Below, one piece after another: positions 51,802 through 62,900 of a stretch of DNA of 64,000 bases. The DNA comes from Methanogenium marinum (GTDB taxonomy: Archaea; Halobacteriota; Methanomicrobia; Methanomicrobiales; Methanomicrobiaceae). The translations under genes were made by a program, and so were the position numbers. Under the pieces are notes generated by a model that saw nothing but the letters and a program-made list of their open reading frames with translations, did no database searches and had not been told where the DNA came from. The stretch's first letter is position 1, and each line of letters starts with the position of its first letter. The DNA lies in NCBI RefSeq assembly GCF_028912405.1, contig NZ_JAKELO010000002.1, positions 1,683,276 to 1,747,275 on the forward strand, given 5' to 3'.

Positions 51802-53841
51802 CTACAACCTGAAGAAGAACAGATTCCAGTAATTTACCCACCATACCAGCATGAAGAGTCCGGTGGTAACAATGGTGTAGTGCACCCTGTGTCCAATGGT
51901 CCAGTAACGTTCTTTCCAGACCGGAATCACAAAGAGGGCGGCTACTACTGATAGCCCTGAGGCAATGACCGGGACGGCGAGGGCCGCCGTGAGGGCGAAG
52001 GGTGTCGTCCGGTCAAACATGTATGATTGTATCAGTGCCGCATCGCCTGCGACCACCGGGAGGATGACGTAGATAAAGATGAGGAAGAGGAGGGCCGCGG
52101 CCCCTGCTGTTATCCGGGCATAGATGGGCAGTCTCGATGATTGTTTGTTTCTCCCCTCGTTTTGTAGTTCATCCCTGCCGCAATACACCCGCCGGGCAAT
52201 TGCCATCAGGGGCCAGAGGAGGACTGTCAGGAGCAGGAGGGTGGCCGCATTCTTCACATCAGTAGTGCACGCATTCGTTGCATACCACGGCACCCGCTCG
52301 AAGGCCATGATCGGGGTATTTTCAAGGCAGAGGAAGGTCACCTCGCCGTCTGTGTTTTCCCGGAAGACTACGTTCCCGGCAAAAGTTTCTGTCCCGTCTG
52401 CCTGGGAAAAGACGCCTGGTTCAATCTCGGCGTATGTGGTGGGGGCCCTGCCACTTCGCATCATCAGGAGTGTTCCGTCTTCACCTGCTTCGATCGGCAT
52501 CTGCTGCGGGGGCGTTAGATAGAACTCGAATGTCCGGTAGTTGTGCCGGGTTGACTGGTAGGTGCCGGCATACTTCTCAACGGATGCAGCCGTTCCCGTG
52601 GTGTCTGTTTCCTCTCCGGTTTCTGACGACACCGCCCCGCCGTCCGTAGGGTAGAAGTGATCAACAAACGCCATCAGGAGATCTATTCTTGCACTGCTGC
52701 CTCCGGCACTGTTGTAGGATACGAAATATCCTGCCTTTCTCTCCGGGATGATGACTAAGAGGGAATGGAAGGTGTCGGTGTCACCGGCGTGGGTGATGAT
52801 CCGCTCGCGGTTGATATGGTTCTCGTAAAATCCGAGACACATGCTGCTCACGCGAGGGTCGTTTGCAAACGCCGGTGCGTGCATCAGGTGGGCAGTCTCC
52901 GGTGCAAGGATCTGAACGCCGTTCAACGTGCCGTTCTCCATGTGCATCCCGACGAACTTCGCCATGTCCGTGGCAGTCGAGCTGATCGTTCCCGCCGGGC
53001 CAATGACAAATACCGTGTCCGGGACGGCGACATTCGCCCCGCCGGCATACTGATAACCGGATGCGGTTTCTGCATCTTTCTCCGGCGACTCGGGATAGGA
53101 GACGATGGTGTCTGCCATCCCGAGGGGAGTGAGGACGTTCTCCTGTACATATTCATCATACTGGATGCCAGTCACATCCTTTAGGATTACCGCTGCAAGC
53201 GTGGTGCCGAAGTTCGAGTAGGAGGAGACAGTCCCCGGTGGATAAACGATTGCCGGAATATTCTCTTTGCAGTAGATCCGGTACGAGTAGAGGTCTGCCG
53301 GTTCCGCAACCGCGAAGTGTACCTCTGTCTCTTCGAACCCGGCCGAATGGGTCATCAGGTGGCGCATTGTTACCGGTTTTCCCGGATATGCTTCCGGGAT
53401 GGAGAAGTCTTTCAGATAGGTATTGACATTGGCATCGAGATCGATGGTCCCTGCCTCCACCTGCTGCATCACGGCGGTCCAGGTGAAGAGCTTCGTAATT
53501 GAGCCCACGTGAAAGAGTGTTTTCTCCGGGTCAACCGGCGTCTCTGTTTTGATATCGGCATACCCATATCCTTTGGCATAAACGAGCTCTCCATCAGAGA
53601 CCACGGCAACCACCGCACCGGGGATGTTGTACTCCGCCATTCCCGCCGGAATGGCAGTATCGAAGAAGGTCTCTACATCTGCCGGGTCGGATACCTCAGG
53701 TGCGGCACCTGCTCCTGTTGCGGCGAGAACCGGCGGGCATGTGAGGGTGCAACAGACGATGAGGGTGAAAAGGAGGGCTGTGCAGAACCGAAGGCAGGGA
53801 CGTCTTCGGTAGTCAGGGGAAGTGGGGTGGGCAGGTTTCAT
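51802..53841 (-). CDS. Serine beta-lactamase-like protein with C-terminal membrane segments
   Basis: 679 residues. A long signal sequence (basic MKPAHPTSPDYRRR then a hydrophobic core ending VLAATG) directs export. The class C beta-lactamase / D-Ala-D-Ala peptidase fold has SxxK at 114-117 (SITK), YSN at 208-210 and HAG at 351-353. A linker and a beta-barrel-like domain follow, and about four membrane helices finish the protein (TLLLLTVLLWPLMAI; ITAGAAALLFLIFIYVILP; ALTAALAVPVIASGLSVVAAL; a last one before FFRL). Archaea lack murein, so the substrate is not a cross-link; an esterase or D-peptidase role is possible. GC-rich codon use suggests transfer from elsewhere. Confidence 0.82.
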   Translation of the reverse strand: MKPAHPTSPDYRRRPCLRFCTALLFTLIVCCTLTCPPVLAATGAGAAPEVSDPADVETFFDTAIPAGMAEYNIPGAVVAVVSDGELVYAKGYGYADIKTETPVDPEKTLFHVGSITKLFTWTAVMQQVEAGTIDLDANVNTYLKDFSIPEAYPGKPVTMRHLMTHSAGFEETEVHFAVAEPADLYSYRIYCKENIPAIVYPPGTVSSYSNFGTTLAAVILKDVTGIQYDEYVQENVLTPLGMADTIVSYPESPEKDAETASGYQYAGGANVAVPDTVFVIGPAGTISSTATDMAKFVGMHMENGTLNGVQILAPETAHLMHAPAFANDPRVSSMCLGFYENHINRERIITHAGDTDTFHSLLVIIPERKAGYFVSYNSAGGSSARIDLLMAFVDHFYPTDGGAVSSETGEETDTTGTAASVEKYAGTYQSTRHNYRTFEFYLTPPQQMPIEAGEDGTLLMMRSGRAPTTYAEIEPGVFSQADGTETFAGNVVFRENTDGEVTFLCLENTPIMAFERVPWYATNACTTDVKNAATLLLLTVLLWPLMAIARRVYCGRDELQNEGRNKQSSRLPIYARITAGAAALLFLIFIYVILPVVAGDAALIQSYMFDRTTPFALTAALAVPVIASGLSVVAALFVIPVWKERYWTIGHRVHYTIVTTGLFMLVWWVNYWNLFFFRL

Positions 53842-53993
53842 CTCTAAATAAATCCTCTTTTTGTGACTATTTAAATTGGTTGAATCGGTTGAAACGGCAG
53901 GAATGAGTGAATTACGGATTGTTTCTGAAATGGGATGATAAGCGACAATTTCGTATCGAAATGCTATTAATCAGGCAATATATAGTATCATTC

Positions 53994-55544
53994 ATGATCC
54001 CGAAGGTACCCGGAATGTTCCCGGCCCTTGCCCTGATTGTCATCCTCTTTATTGCGGGTGCCGGATGCACGAATGCATCCGATGAAGAGGTCGCGGGGAG
54101 TGGCCTTCCGGCAACGACCATGGCAGATGACCTCTTCGCCCAGGCAGAGATGGTGATGGCAGATTCCAGCTACCGCACCGCCGCGTCCTACTATGAAGAG
54201 GCTTATCAGCTCTACACGGAATCGGATGACGTTGCGGGTGCCCTCCTCGCCCGAAACGGCATGTTCCGTGCGACACGGGCGACCATAGAGTATCCACTCA
54301 ACCGGACGGCTGCCGAGGTGGAGATGCAGGAAAAGATCCCTCTCCTCACTGAGGCCAACATGACCGCATGGCTGGACGAACGTGCCCAGACGATTGTGTC
54401 AGACGGGGAGACCCTCTACTTCGAAAATGTCGCACAGGATTATCTCTATGCACACGTAGACGACCTCCGGCCGATGGCAGATACGATGATTGACTTCGGG
54501 TATGTCTCCCGCTACGCAATCCCGGAGAAGGCATCCGCCGCCGGTGACGAAAGCGTTCTCCCATATGTCAACCCCGTCCGGTACACCGGTACCGAAGCAC
54601 TGGTGCTGCCGGAGGACGTCCTGCCGGCGACAGGGATGCTTTCCATCTGGTATCCCCTTCCGCTGGAGACCGAATCGCAGCGGGATGTCGTTGTGACGAA
54701 TCTCTCCCATGAGGAGTACATCGTTACGGGGCCGGTGACGGAGGGGCAGATTGCCTACGTCTACTATGAAGTCCCGGCAGACGCCATCGATGGCGACCTC
54801 ATCATCACGGCGGATATTGCCTTTACCTCATACGAACAGCACTTCGTGGTCGACCCCGCCCGTGTCAAAGCATATGATACGATGGACCCGGAGTATATCC
54901 GGTATACGTCTTCCGGTCGGAATATCGAGGTGACAGACGAAAGCCGTGCCCTCGCTGTGGCAATCGTCGGCAATGAAATGAACCCGTATCTCCAGGCGCA
55001 GGTGATTTACCACTACATCATTGACACTTACCCGTACAGTTATGCCCCGCATGTGTCGATAGACACCATTGAACCGAAGGTCGCAGAGTCATACTACATG
55101 CTTGCCACCGGCCACGGCGACTGTGGAACCCAGAGCCAGTTCTTTGCGGCGTTGTGCCGCTCGCTTGGTATTCCCGCACGGGCGACGGGTGGGTACCAGA
55201 TGCTCGTCACCGGTCATCCGGGGCCGCACTTCTGGGCTGAGTATTATATTGAAGGGTATGGCTGGATCCCCTGTGATCCGGCGGTGGCAGAGAGCGCCGA
55301 CTGGGTGGACGTTCCGGAGGAGGATCGGGACGCCTTCAAAACATACTACGCGAACAACCTCGACCCGACCCGGCTCGTGATCCAGAAAGATGTCGATGCA
55401 CCGATGAACCCCACCATCCCTGAGGGTGCAGTAGTCTTCCGGCTGGTCCGGCAGCAACCGGCCATCGTCTGGGATGAGGCGGCAGTGGATCTTGATATGC
55501 TGTCGGGATTCCACTTCACCGTCAGTCTCGAGGGAGAGGAGTAG
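53994..55544 (+). CDS. Lipoprotein with transglutaminase-like domain
   Basis: 516 residues from the ATG at 53994 (an ATG at 54015 or the GTG at 53907 are alternatives). The signal peptide ends in FIAGAGC, a lipobox. After an alpha-helical region (TPR-like: YRTAASYYEEAYQLYTES) and a beta domain, the core is a transglutaminase type: ATGHGDCGTQSQFFAALCRSLGIPAR (Cys), HPGPHFWAEYYIEGYGWIPCDP (His, Asp). Predicted surface peptidase or peptide-crosslinking enzyme; whether it is active is unknown. It resembles the lipoprotein at 26334-27464 in plan. It diverges from the beta-lactamase-like gene. GC content and codon use are above the window's norm. Confidence 0.8.
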   Translation: MIPKVPGMFPALALIVILFIAGAGCTNASDEEVAGSGLPATTMADDLFAQAEMVMADSSYRTAASYYEEAYQLYTESDDVAGALLARNGMFRATRATIEYPLNRTAAEVEMQEKIPLLTEANMTAWLDERAQTIVSDGETLYFENVAQDYLYAHVDDLRPMADTMIDFGYVSRYAIPEKASAAGDESVLPYVNPVRYTGTEALVLPEDVLPATGMLSIWYPLPLETESQRDVVVTNLSHEEYIVTGPVTEGQIAYVYYEVPADAIDGDLIITADIAFTSYEQHFVVDPARVKAYDTMDPEYIRYTSSGRNIEVTDESRALAVAIVGNEMNPYLQAQVIYHYIIDTYPYSYAPHVSIDTIEPKVAESYYMLATGHGDCGTQSQFFAALCRSLGIPARATGGYQMLVTGHPGPHFWAEYYIEGYGWIPCDPAVAESADWVDVPEEDRDAFKTYYANNLDPTRLVIQKDVDAPMNPTIPEGAVVFRLVRQQPAIVWDEAAVDLDMLSGFHFTVSLEGEE

Positions 55545-55991
55545 GGGCAATAATCTCCCGTTTTTTTGCACATCTCCTGCTTCCTTTTTTTCCTCAAAAA
55601 AACAGGTCTCAGGTATTTTGGCCTGCCTGCGAATTTGTTGATATTACCCTCGCAATTGTTCCTTTTCCTGCGCGACCGAACAAACAATACCCACCACTGC
55701 GAGGCCAAAAATATCAAGAATATTGCCTGCATGGCGCCGATGAAGTCTATTGCGGGAACATCCGTGAGGACGACATCTCCGAGCATGACGGAGAAGACCA
55801 TCATGGGGACGGCGACCGGGAGCTGGTTGTCGAACCGGCGGGAGGTGGCGATGGTGCCTGCTGACATGCCATATTTTTCCCTTCTTTGGTTGGGAAGGAC
55901 TTCACTGCCATATTTTGTCCAAAATCATTTTCGCCGATCGCATTGACAAAGGGTTCGAGAGTATGCTGACCAATTACAGGAGCCGACAATA
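55545..55991. other. Gap with a possible hydrophobic gene remnant (447 bp)
   Basis: No intact gene is visible. On the minus strand between about 55867 and 55660 a frame reads a membrane-like stretch (RRFDNQLPVAVPMMVFSVML and FIGAMQAIFLIFLASQWWVL) that looks like a fragment of a membrane protein. It lacks a stop-to-stop context of its own and continues into the shadow of the previous gene. An AT-rich zone follows to the NTF2-like gene. Confidence 0.35.
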
Positions 55992-56378
55992 ATGAGCGAA
56001 CAACTCGAGCGCAATAAAAAAACCGTTACTGCATTTTATAACCTGATGTTCAATCAGGGTAAGCCGGCTGAGGCCATCGAACGGTACGTCGGCAATGTTT
56101 ATATCCAGCACAACCCGGCGGTTGCTGATGGGAAAGAAGCCTTTATCGCGCACTTCGAGCAGATGGCAGAAGAGTATCCGGAAAAGCATGTTGAGTTCAG
56201 GCACGTGATTGCCGAAGGCAAATATGTCGTGCTTCACTGCTATCAGCAATGGCCGGGGGATCAGGACTGGGCGGGTATCGATATTTTCCGGTTGGATGAG
56301 TTCGGCAAAATCGTAGAACACTGGGATGTGTTGCAGGTCATCCCCGATATGATGGCGCACGACAATGGTATGTTCTAG
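55992..56378 (+). CDS. NTF2-like / SnoaL-like protein
   Basis: 128 residues of the cone-shaped NTF2/SnoaL fold. The N-terminal helix is [29 protein letters not shown], then [52 protein letters not shown] and the final [21 protein letters not shown]. The conserved IEHWD-like end and the IVEHWDV strand are family hallmarks. Members are isomerases, dehydratases or small ligand-binders; no active site can be named. It stands alone between two gaps, in the GC-rich accessory region. Confidence 0.8.
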   Translation: MSEQLERNKKTVTAFYNLMFNQGKPAEAIERYVGNVYIQHNPAVADGKEAFIAHFEQMAEEYPEKHVEFRHVIAEGKYVVLHCYQQWPGDQDWAGIDIFRLDEFGKIVEHWDVLQVIPDMMAHDNGMF

Positions 56379-56909
56379 GCGTATTCAGCGCCAGTATTTA
56401 TCTGGGGCTCTCCCATTATGTCGAGAAACCAGTCCAGGGTCGCTCTATAGACTCTAATATCCATTCCCTTCCTCTCTTCTTCCCTCATCCTGCAGGCCGC
56501 AGCGGGTATCATCGGGATCGTCCCCGGGGCGGGATGCCCGGGGATGACAACAGACGAGATAATAGACGAGGGACTCCGGGTGCTGTGGAATGGCATCGGG
56601 GCGGGAGATGCACAATAAATCAGCCTGATTCAGAATATTTGGCACACGTTCTGCATTATTACAAATGGTGGATATGAACGTGCCGGAGGGGTGTGCGGAA
56701 TTTATCATCCGTACCGGGTGAACAATCCTATCTGGATGAATAATAAAAATTCCGAAATATCTGCGGCAATATCTTGCAGGATTGGCGCGAAGAACCCTGC
56801 AGATTAAAATGTTAATGTTATGTAATTAACAGTACATATTATGGTAATCTATTTATTTGTCTGGATGTGAGACTATTGCACCTGATATAAGTGGTATGCT
56901 TCAGGGGTT
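56379..56909. other. Gap before the giant surface-protein gene (531 bp)
   Basis: No supported gene. A short plus-strand frame between 56451 and 56617 encodes LILQAAAGIIGIVPGAGCPG and then TTDEIIDEGLRVLW; it looks lipoprotein-like but has no start codon or binding site and is probably chance. The last 250 bases are AT-rich and are the likely promoter region of the 56910 gene; AACAGTACATATTATGG and CTATTTATTTG are the AT-rich elements there. Confidence 0.4.
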
Positions 56910-59900
56910 ATGATATTTATGAGTATAGTTGATTTGGTTAACAAAAGGGGTCTGCCCCTCTTTTTTGCCCTGCTTTTGGTGTTAGTGGTATGTGCCGTTC
57001 CGGCATGTGCTGCTTTCACAACAGAAGTGACAGTGCAAAAAATCGCAGATGACGGCACGACAGTTCTCAATGAAAAGACTGTCAGTGTTGCATGGATGGA
57101 AGCAAATCTCCCCGTGATGGGAGATGGAACAACGCACTACTACGCACAGGGTCCGAGCTTTAATCTCTCAAATCTCTGGGATCCATCAGAGACAATAAAC
57201 TGGGAAGATAAGGACATGGGTGCGGTAAGAGGTACTGACATTAAAGACCTCTGCGAATTAGCTGGTGGTGCTGAAAGTGGAGATGTGATTGTTCTCCGTG
57301 CCTCTGATGGATATAGCAAATCATTGCCCTATGACAATGTCTATAACCCGCAGTCCCGTCAGGGTCAGGTTGTGCTTGCCTGGGAGAAAAACGGCAATTC
57401 AGTGACTGATGATTCTTACTCGGATGGTATGCGCAATGTATTCTTTGCAGACACTTCTACCAATCCTGAAGGAGCCCATGTCTATGGAAACTGGGATATG
57501 CATGAGACAATGCCACAAATATACTGGCACTATTTCTCTGCCACGTATCCTGCAACAACAGGTCTTGGTGTGCAGAACATCAATATTATTAAGATTCTGA
57601 CAGATGAGCCGGTACCTGAGGGGCCTGTGACCATTTATGATGGCAGCGTCACCCTTGCTGTTGAAACATTCTCGTGGACTGACTCCAATGGTGACTCGTA
57701 TGACATCAATAGTCAGACCCCACATGGTGCGCTTGAAGCCGCTGCAACGGATGGTGGATTCACGTATGTTGGTGCCTGGAAAGACAGCCAGAGCACTGCG
57801 TTACTGAACGATATCTTTGCAGATGATACCTGGTTCAATTATAGTAAAGATGATGGAGTTGGCTGGAATTATCAGCTGAACGGTGTTTATCAGAATTACT
57901 ACTCTACAGAAACCGGTATCTCAAATTTCGCCGGCCTTGCAGACGGTGATGAGATCACGTATTACTATGGTCCGAAAGATGACACCACAACCGCGAATGC
58001 GACAGCACTCATCACGATTGATGTAAATTTCGCGGGCACCGGTCCGACAGAGATCTATGATGGCAGTGTCACCCTTGCTGCTGAAACATTCTCGTGGACT
58101 GACTCCAATGGTGACTCGTATGACATCAATTGTCAGACTCCGCACGGTGGGCTTGAAGCCGCTGCAACGTATGGTGGATTCACGTATGTTGGTGCCTGGA
58201 AAGACAGCCAGAGCACTGCGTTACTGAACGATATCTTTGCAGATGATACCTGGTTCAATTATAGTAAGGATGATGGGGTTGGCTGGAATTATCAGCTGAA
58301 CGGTGTTTATCAGAATTACTACTCTACAGAAACCGGTATCTCAAATTTCGCCGGCCTTGCAGACGGTGATGAGATCACGTTTTACTATGGTCCGAAAGAT
58401 GACACCACAACCGCAAATGCGACAGCACTCATCACAATTGATGTGAATTTCGCGGGTGATGTGCCCACAGGTGCGGTGGATGTTCTTTTTGAAGGTTCAG
58501 TAGCTCTTACGGACGGCACATTCACCTGGGATGGTCATGATGTCGAAGATATGACTCCACACGGTGCGCTTGATTCAGCATCAGGAGTTGCACCCCTTGA
58601 ATACATCGGTGGCTGGAGTGATTCCAAGGCAACTGCATTTATCGACAATATTGGTGCTGACGGCACCTGGTACAACTACAGTAAGGAAGACAGCCTTGCC
58701 TGGAATTACCAGTTGAATGGTGCTTATCAGAATTATTGGTCAGACACGACAGGAATCTCCAATAATGTGCTTGAAGACGGTGACTACGTAGAATTTTACT
58801 ATGGTCCGAAGTCTGATGAGACAACGGAAAATGCTTTGGCAGTAATCCGTATCTGGGTCAACCCGGCAGAACCCATTGGCCCGGTTGATGTCATCTATGA
58901 AGGTCCTGTAGCTCTCAGTGATGGCACCTTTGACTGGGATGGTCACGAGGTCTCATATCTGACGCCACATGGGGCTCTTGATACTGCATCTGGCCTTGTA
59001 CCGTTTACGTATCTTGGTGGCTGGAAAGACTCAAAAGCCACAGCACTTCTTGATGATATTGGTACCGGTGATACCTGGTACAATTATAGCAAGGATAATG
59101 CTCTTAGCTGGAATTATCAGCTCAACGGTGTCTATCAAAATTATTATTCTGATGTCACCGGCATCTCCAACAACGTGATTGAAGACGGGGACTCTGTTGT
59201 CTTCTACTACGGCCCGAAGTCTGACGAAACTACTGATAATGCGACTGCAGTCATACGCATGCAGGTTGGTGACGGCAGTGGCCCGACACCCGGTGAGGAC
59301 TGGAGCATTGTGGTAAAGAACGGTGCCCGTGAATTTACGGTTGACAAGGCATACTTCGAAGCAGGCGTTGGCTGTGGTCATTCTGCATCATATACAGATG
59401 TAGATGGCACATGGGCCGGTATGCCACTTTATTTCCTTGCAGGTCTTGTTGATGATGATATTACCCATGGCTCGGGTGCATTCAATCGTGAACTTGCAGC
59501 GGAGGGGTATTCTGTTGAAGTGACTTCCGGAGATGGGTATTCAATCAACTTTGAATCTGCAGATATTGCAGTAAATGAAAATATCTTTGTAGCAAACACC
59601 CTCGACGGTGCTGCACTTCCGGCAACTATCGGTGACAAGGAAAAGCCCTGCTGGCCGCTCCGAATGTCCGGTGAAGAGGTTGGCGCAGGTAAACTCGTTG
59701 GTGGTATCGCCACCATTGAACTCATTGGTGTCCCGGAACCATCTGAAGGCTGGGAACTTGCAGTAAACGGTGTTATCTCTGATGTTGTAACAGAAGCAGA
59801 ATTCAATGACTTCTGCATGCACGCGGTCACATGGACTGACGGAAACGGCGATGTCTGGGAAGGTGTCCCGCTCTGGGTCATGGCTGCAGTCTCTGACAAC

Positions 59901-62900
59901 TATGAGACAACAACCCACTGGACGTTTGATGACACCGCAGCAGCAGAAGGATATACGGTCCGTATCATCGCTGGTGACGGATTTTCCCGAGACTTTGCAA
60001 GCGCTGATATGGCACGCTCGGAGGACTACATCCTTGCAAGCATCTGCAACGGTGAACCGCTTTCAGATGAAGGTGACAAGGCGCCATACCCCCTGCGGTT
60101 GGTAGGACCGGCAGTCTGGGATGAAACCGAAGGTAAATTCACAGGCTCAGCAATTTCAAACATCGCAACCATTGATCTGGTTGAACTGATTCCGTCTGAA
60201 CCTACTGAGGGTTCCTATAACCTCTACACCAAGGGAATTATCTCCTGTAACATTACAGAGGCATTCTTTGAAGAGGCACTTGTGTGCCACCACCAGCAGA
60301 CCTGGACAAATGAAGAGACTGGTGAACAGTGGGGTGGCATTCCGCTCTGGATACTTGCAGGGTGGGTCGATGACCGCACTCCGCACGGCTCAGACGGGTT
60401 CAACGATGCCGTTGCACTTGCCGGCTACACAGTTATTGTGACTGCAGACGATGGGTATTCCAAGAGCCTTTCGAGTAATCTTGTTGCCCGCAACAATGGC
60501 CTCATTGTCGCAAACACCCTGAATGGTTCAGCCCTTGAGGACAGTTTCCCCCTGCGTCTGGTCGGTCCTGACCTGCCGGAAGCAAGCTATGGTGTTGGGA
60601 ACCTCGCAAAGATTGAACTGACAGATTTCTGTGAACCGGAAGGCACAACACCGCTGACCATCGTGAAGTACGCCGATGACGGTGTTACTGAACTTTCCAA
60701 TGTAACCGTAACCTGGGACTGGATGGCAGACAATCTGCCGGTCTATGGTGACGGTGTTACAGAATACAAATTTGAGGGACTCTGTTTCCCACCAAATGAT
60801 CCATGGGATATGGCTGAAACCTATCCGGCCGGATTCAAGGTATCAGAACAGATGAAAGGGACTTCCATCCGTGAACTTTGTGATCTCGCAGGTGGAGTAG
60901 ACGCTGGAACTGAAGTCAAATTCGTTGCAACAGATGGGTGGACAAGCAAACTCCCATACGAAGTAATCTGTGAACCGGCAGACTGTGTCGGAGAACCGGT
61001 TCTTGCATGGTACAGTGCAGGCTGGGGCGGTACGATGCCGGATTACGCTGATGGATTCCGCATCTTCTTTGTAACTGATGATGCCATCTTCGGCCAGAAG
61101 GATATGTATGAAGGAATTCCGTTCCAGTACTGGCACTATAACTCCGGTCTTCCATCCTGTGCGGGTCTTTCTGCCCGGATGGTGACCCGTATTGAACTCA
61201 CCACATATGCAGATCCAACATGGAATCTGGCAGCAATAGGTGCAATCCCTGCTGAATTATCGAAAGGATACTTCGAGGGTGCGATGGGATGTACCATGTC
61301 CGGCAACCATAAGGCCACCTACACAGATGGCTCCGGCAACACCTGGGATGGCATGCCACTCTGGCTGATCTGTGGATTTGTAGATGATGCCAACTCACAC
61401 GTTGGAAAATCATATAACCAGACTCTTGCCGAACAGGGCTATAATATCCATATCATTGCTGAAGATGGCTATGAGACGGTAATTGACAGCCGTGATACAA
61501 TCAGAAACAACAATTATGTCCTTGCAAACACACTCAACGGTCAGCTTATGCGGCCGGATGACGGAAATGGCTGGCCACTGCGCCTTGTCGGTCCGAATGT
61601 CACCGCCCATTACGATGGCGTGAAGAGTGTGCGGAATGTCGTAAAGGTCATTCTTGACCTCCCGTATGCGCCGGATGAGTATTCCGGAGCAGTTACGGCA
61701 GAATGGGGAGATATCTTAACAGGCACATCGATTCAGGCATTCATCGGCGGCATTGCAGCCGGAACCGGTGAGATGGCTGATACGAATGTGTATGCAACCG
61801 CTGACGCTCCCTTTGCCCTCACCGGTAACCAGTATGTCATTGGTGAACCTATCACCTTCATCGTGAACGGTGTTGAGGCGCTTGAACACCCGACATTTGT
61901 GGGTGCAGAGACTGTTTCGCTCGACCTGACATTCCCGATCGGCAGCCTGCCTGTGGCCGAAAAGGACTGTGACGGTGTTCCGCCCTGTGTGGTGACCGAC
62001 GGCGATACTGTCTGTGTCGACCTTACCGGTGGCAATGTAGACGTGGATGGTTCTAACATCGCACTCTTCCCTGCCGGCAATGGCTGGGAGAGCATGCTCA
62101 TCAGGACAAATGGTGTTACAGAGAATGCAACCGCGGCAACCGGTAGTGTTACCGGCGTGATTGCAACAGGCGACCCGGTATCAGGCACTGTTCCTGAAGT
62201 TGGAAATGTTACTGCAGAATTCCTTGTTAATCTGACTGGCATGCCAAGTGATGATGCAACCATTAAATCAATGATTTCAAAGGATCCCTCATCTGAGATG
62301 CTTTCTTACTTCCAGATTGCTGCAGCAGGAGAGGGAGTTGGGATCACAGATGTGGCATACACACTGAACATCCAGAAATCCGGAATCACGAACGGTGACG
62401 ACATCACCAATGCAACCATCAGAATGGCAGTGACACCTGAATGGGTCACTGCACATGGTGGTATGAATGCAATTCAGATCATCCGCCACGGAGAAGAGGG
62501 CGTCACAGAAATTCTCGAAACGACGTATGTTGGCGAAGATGCAGAAGGCCTGATGATTTTTGAGGCATTCTCACCAAACGGGTTGTCACTCTTTGGTATG
62601 GCAGCAGTGTCTACCTCATCTTCTTATTATGACAGTGACGATTCCGGGTGGACACCTGCACCTACACCAACTCCTGTTGCGACACAACCTGTCGCATCTG
62701 CCGGGTCATACACGATTGTCTCCTCTGCAGTGACTTTCAGCACTCTCGACAACACAAAGACGTTCTCCATTGACCGCCGTGTTGCTGAGGCAAATGATGC
62801 GTCAGTCGTCATTGTCGGCAAGGAAGTGCAGATCCGCATGTCAAACGGAACACTTCACATTGAGGCCACCGGTATTTCCGAGGATAGCAATCTCATCTCC

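Noticed and set aside
56451-56617. Small lipoprotein-like frame in the gap before the giant gene
   Set aside because: There is no ATG, GTG or TTG near the hydrophobic start with a ribosome binding site, and the product is not recognised.
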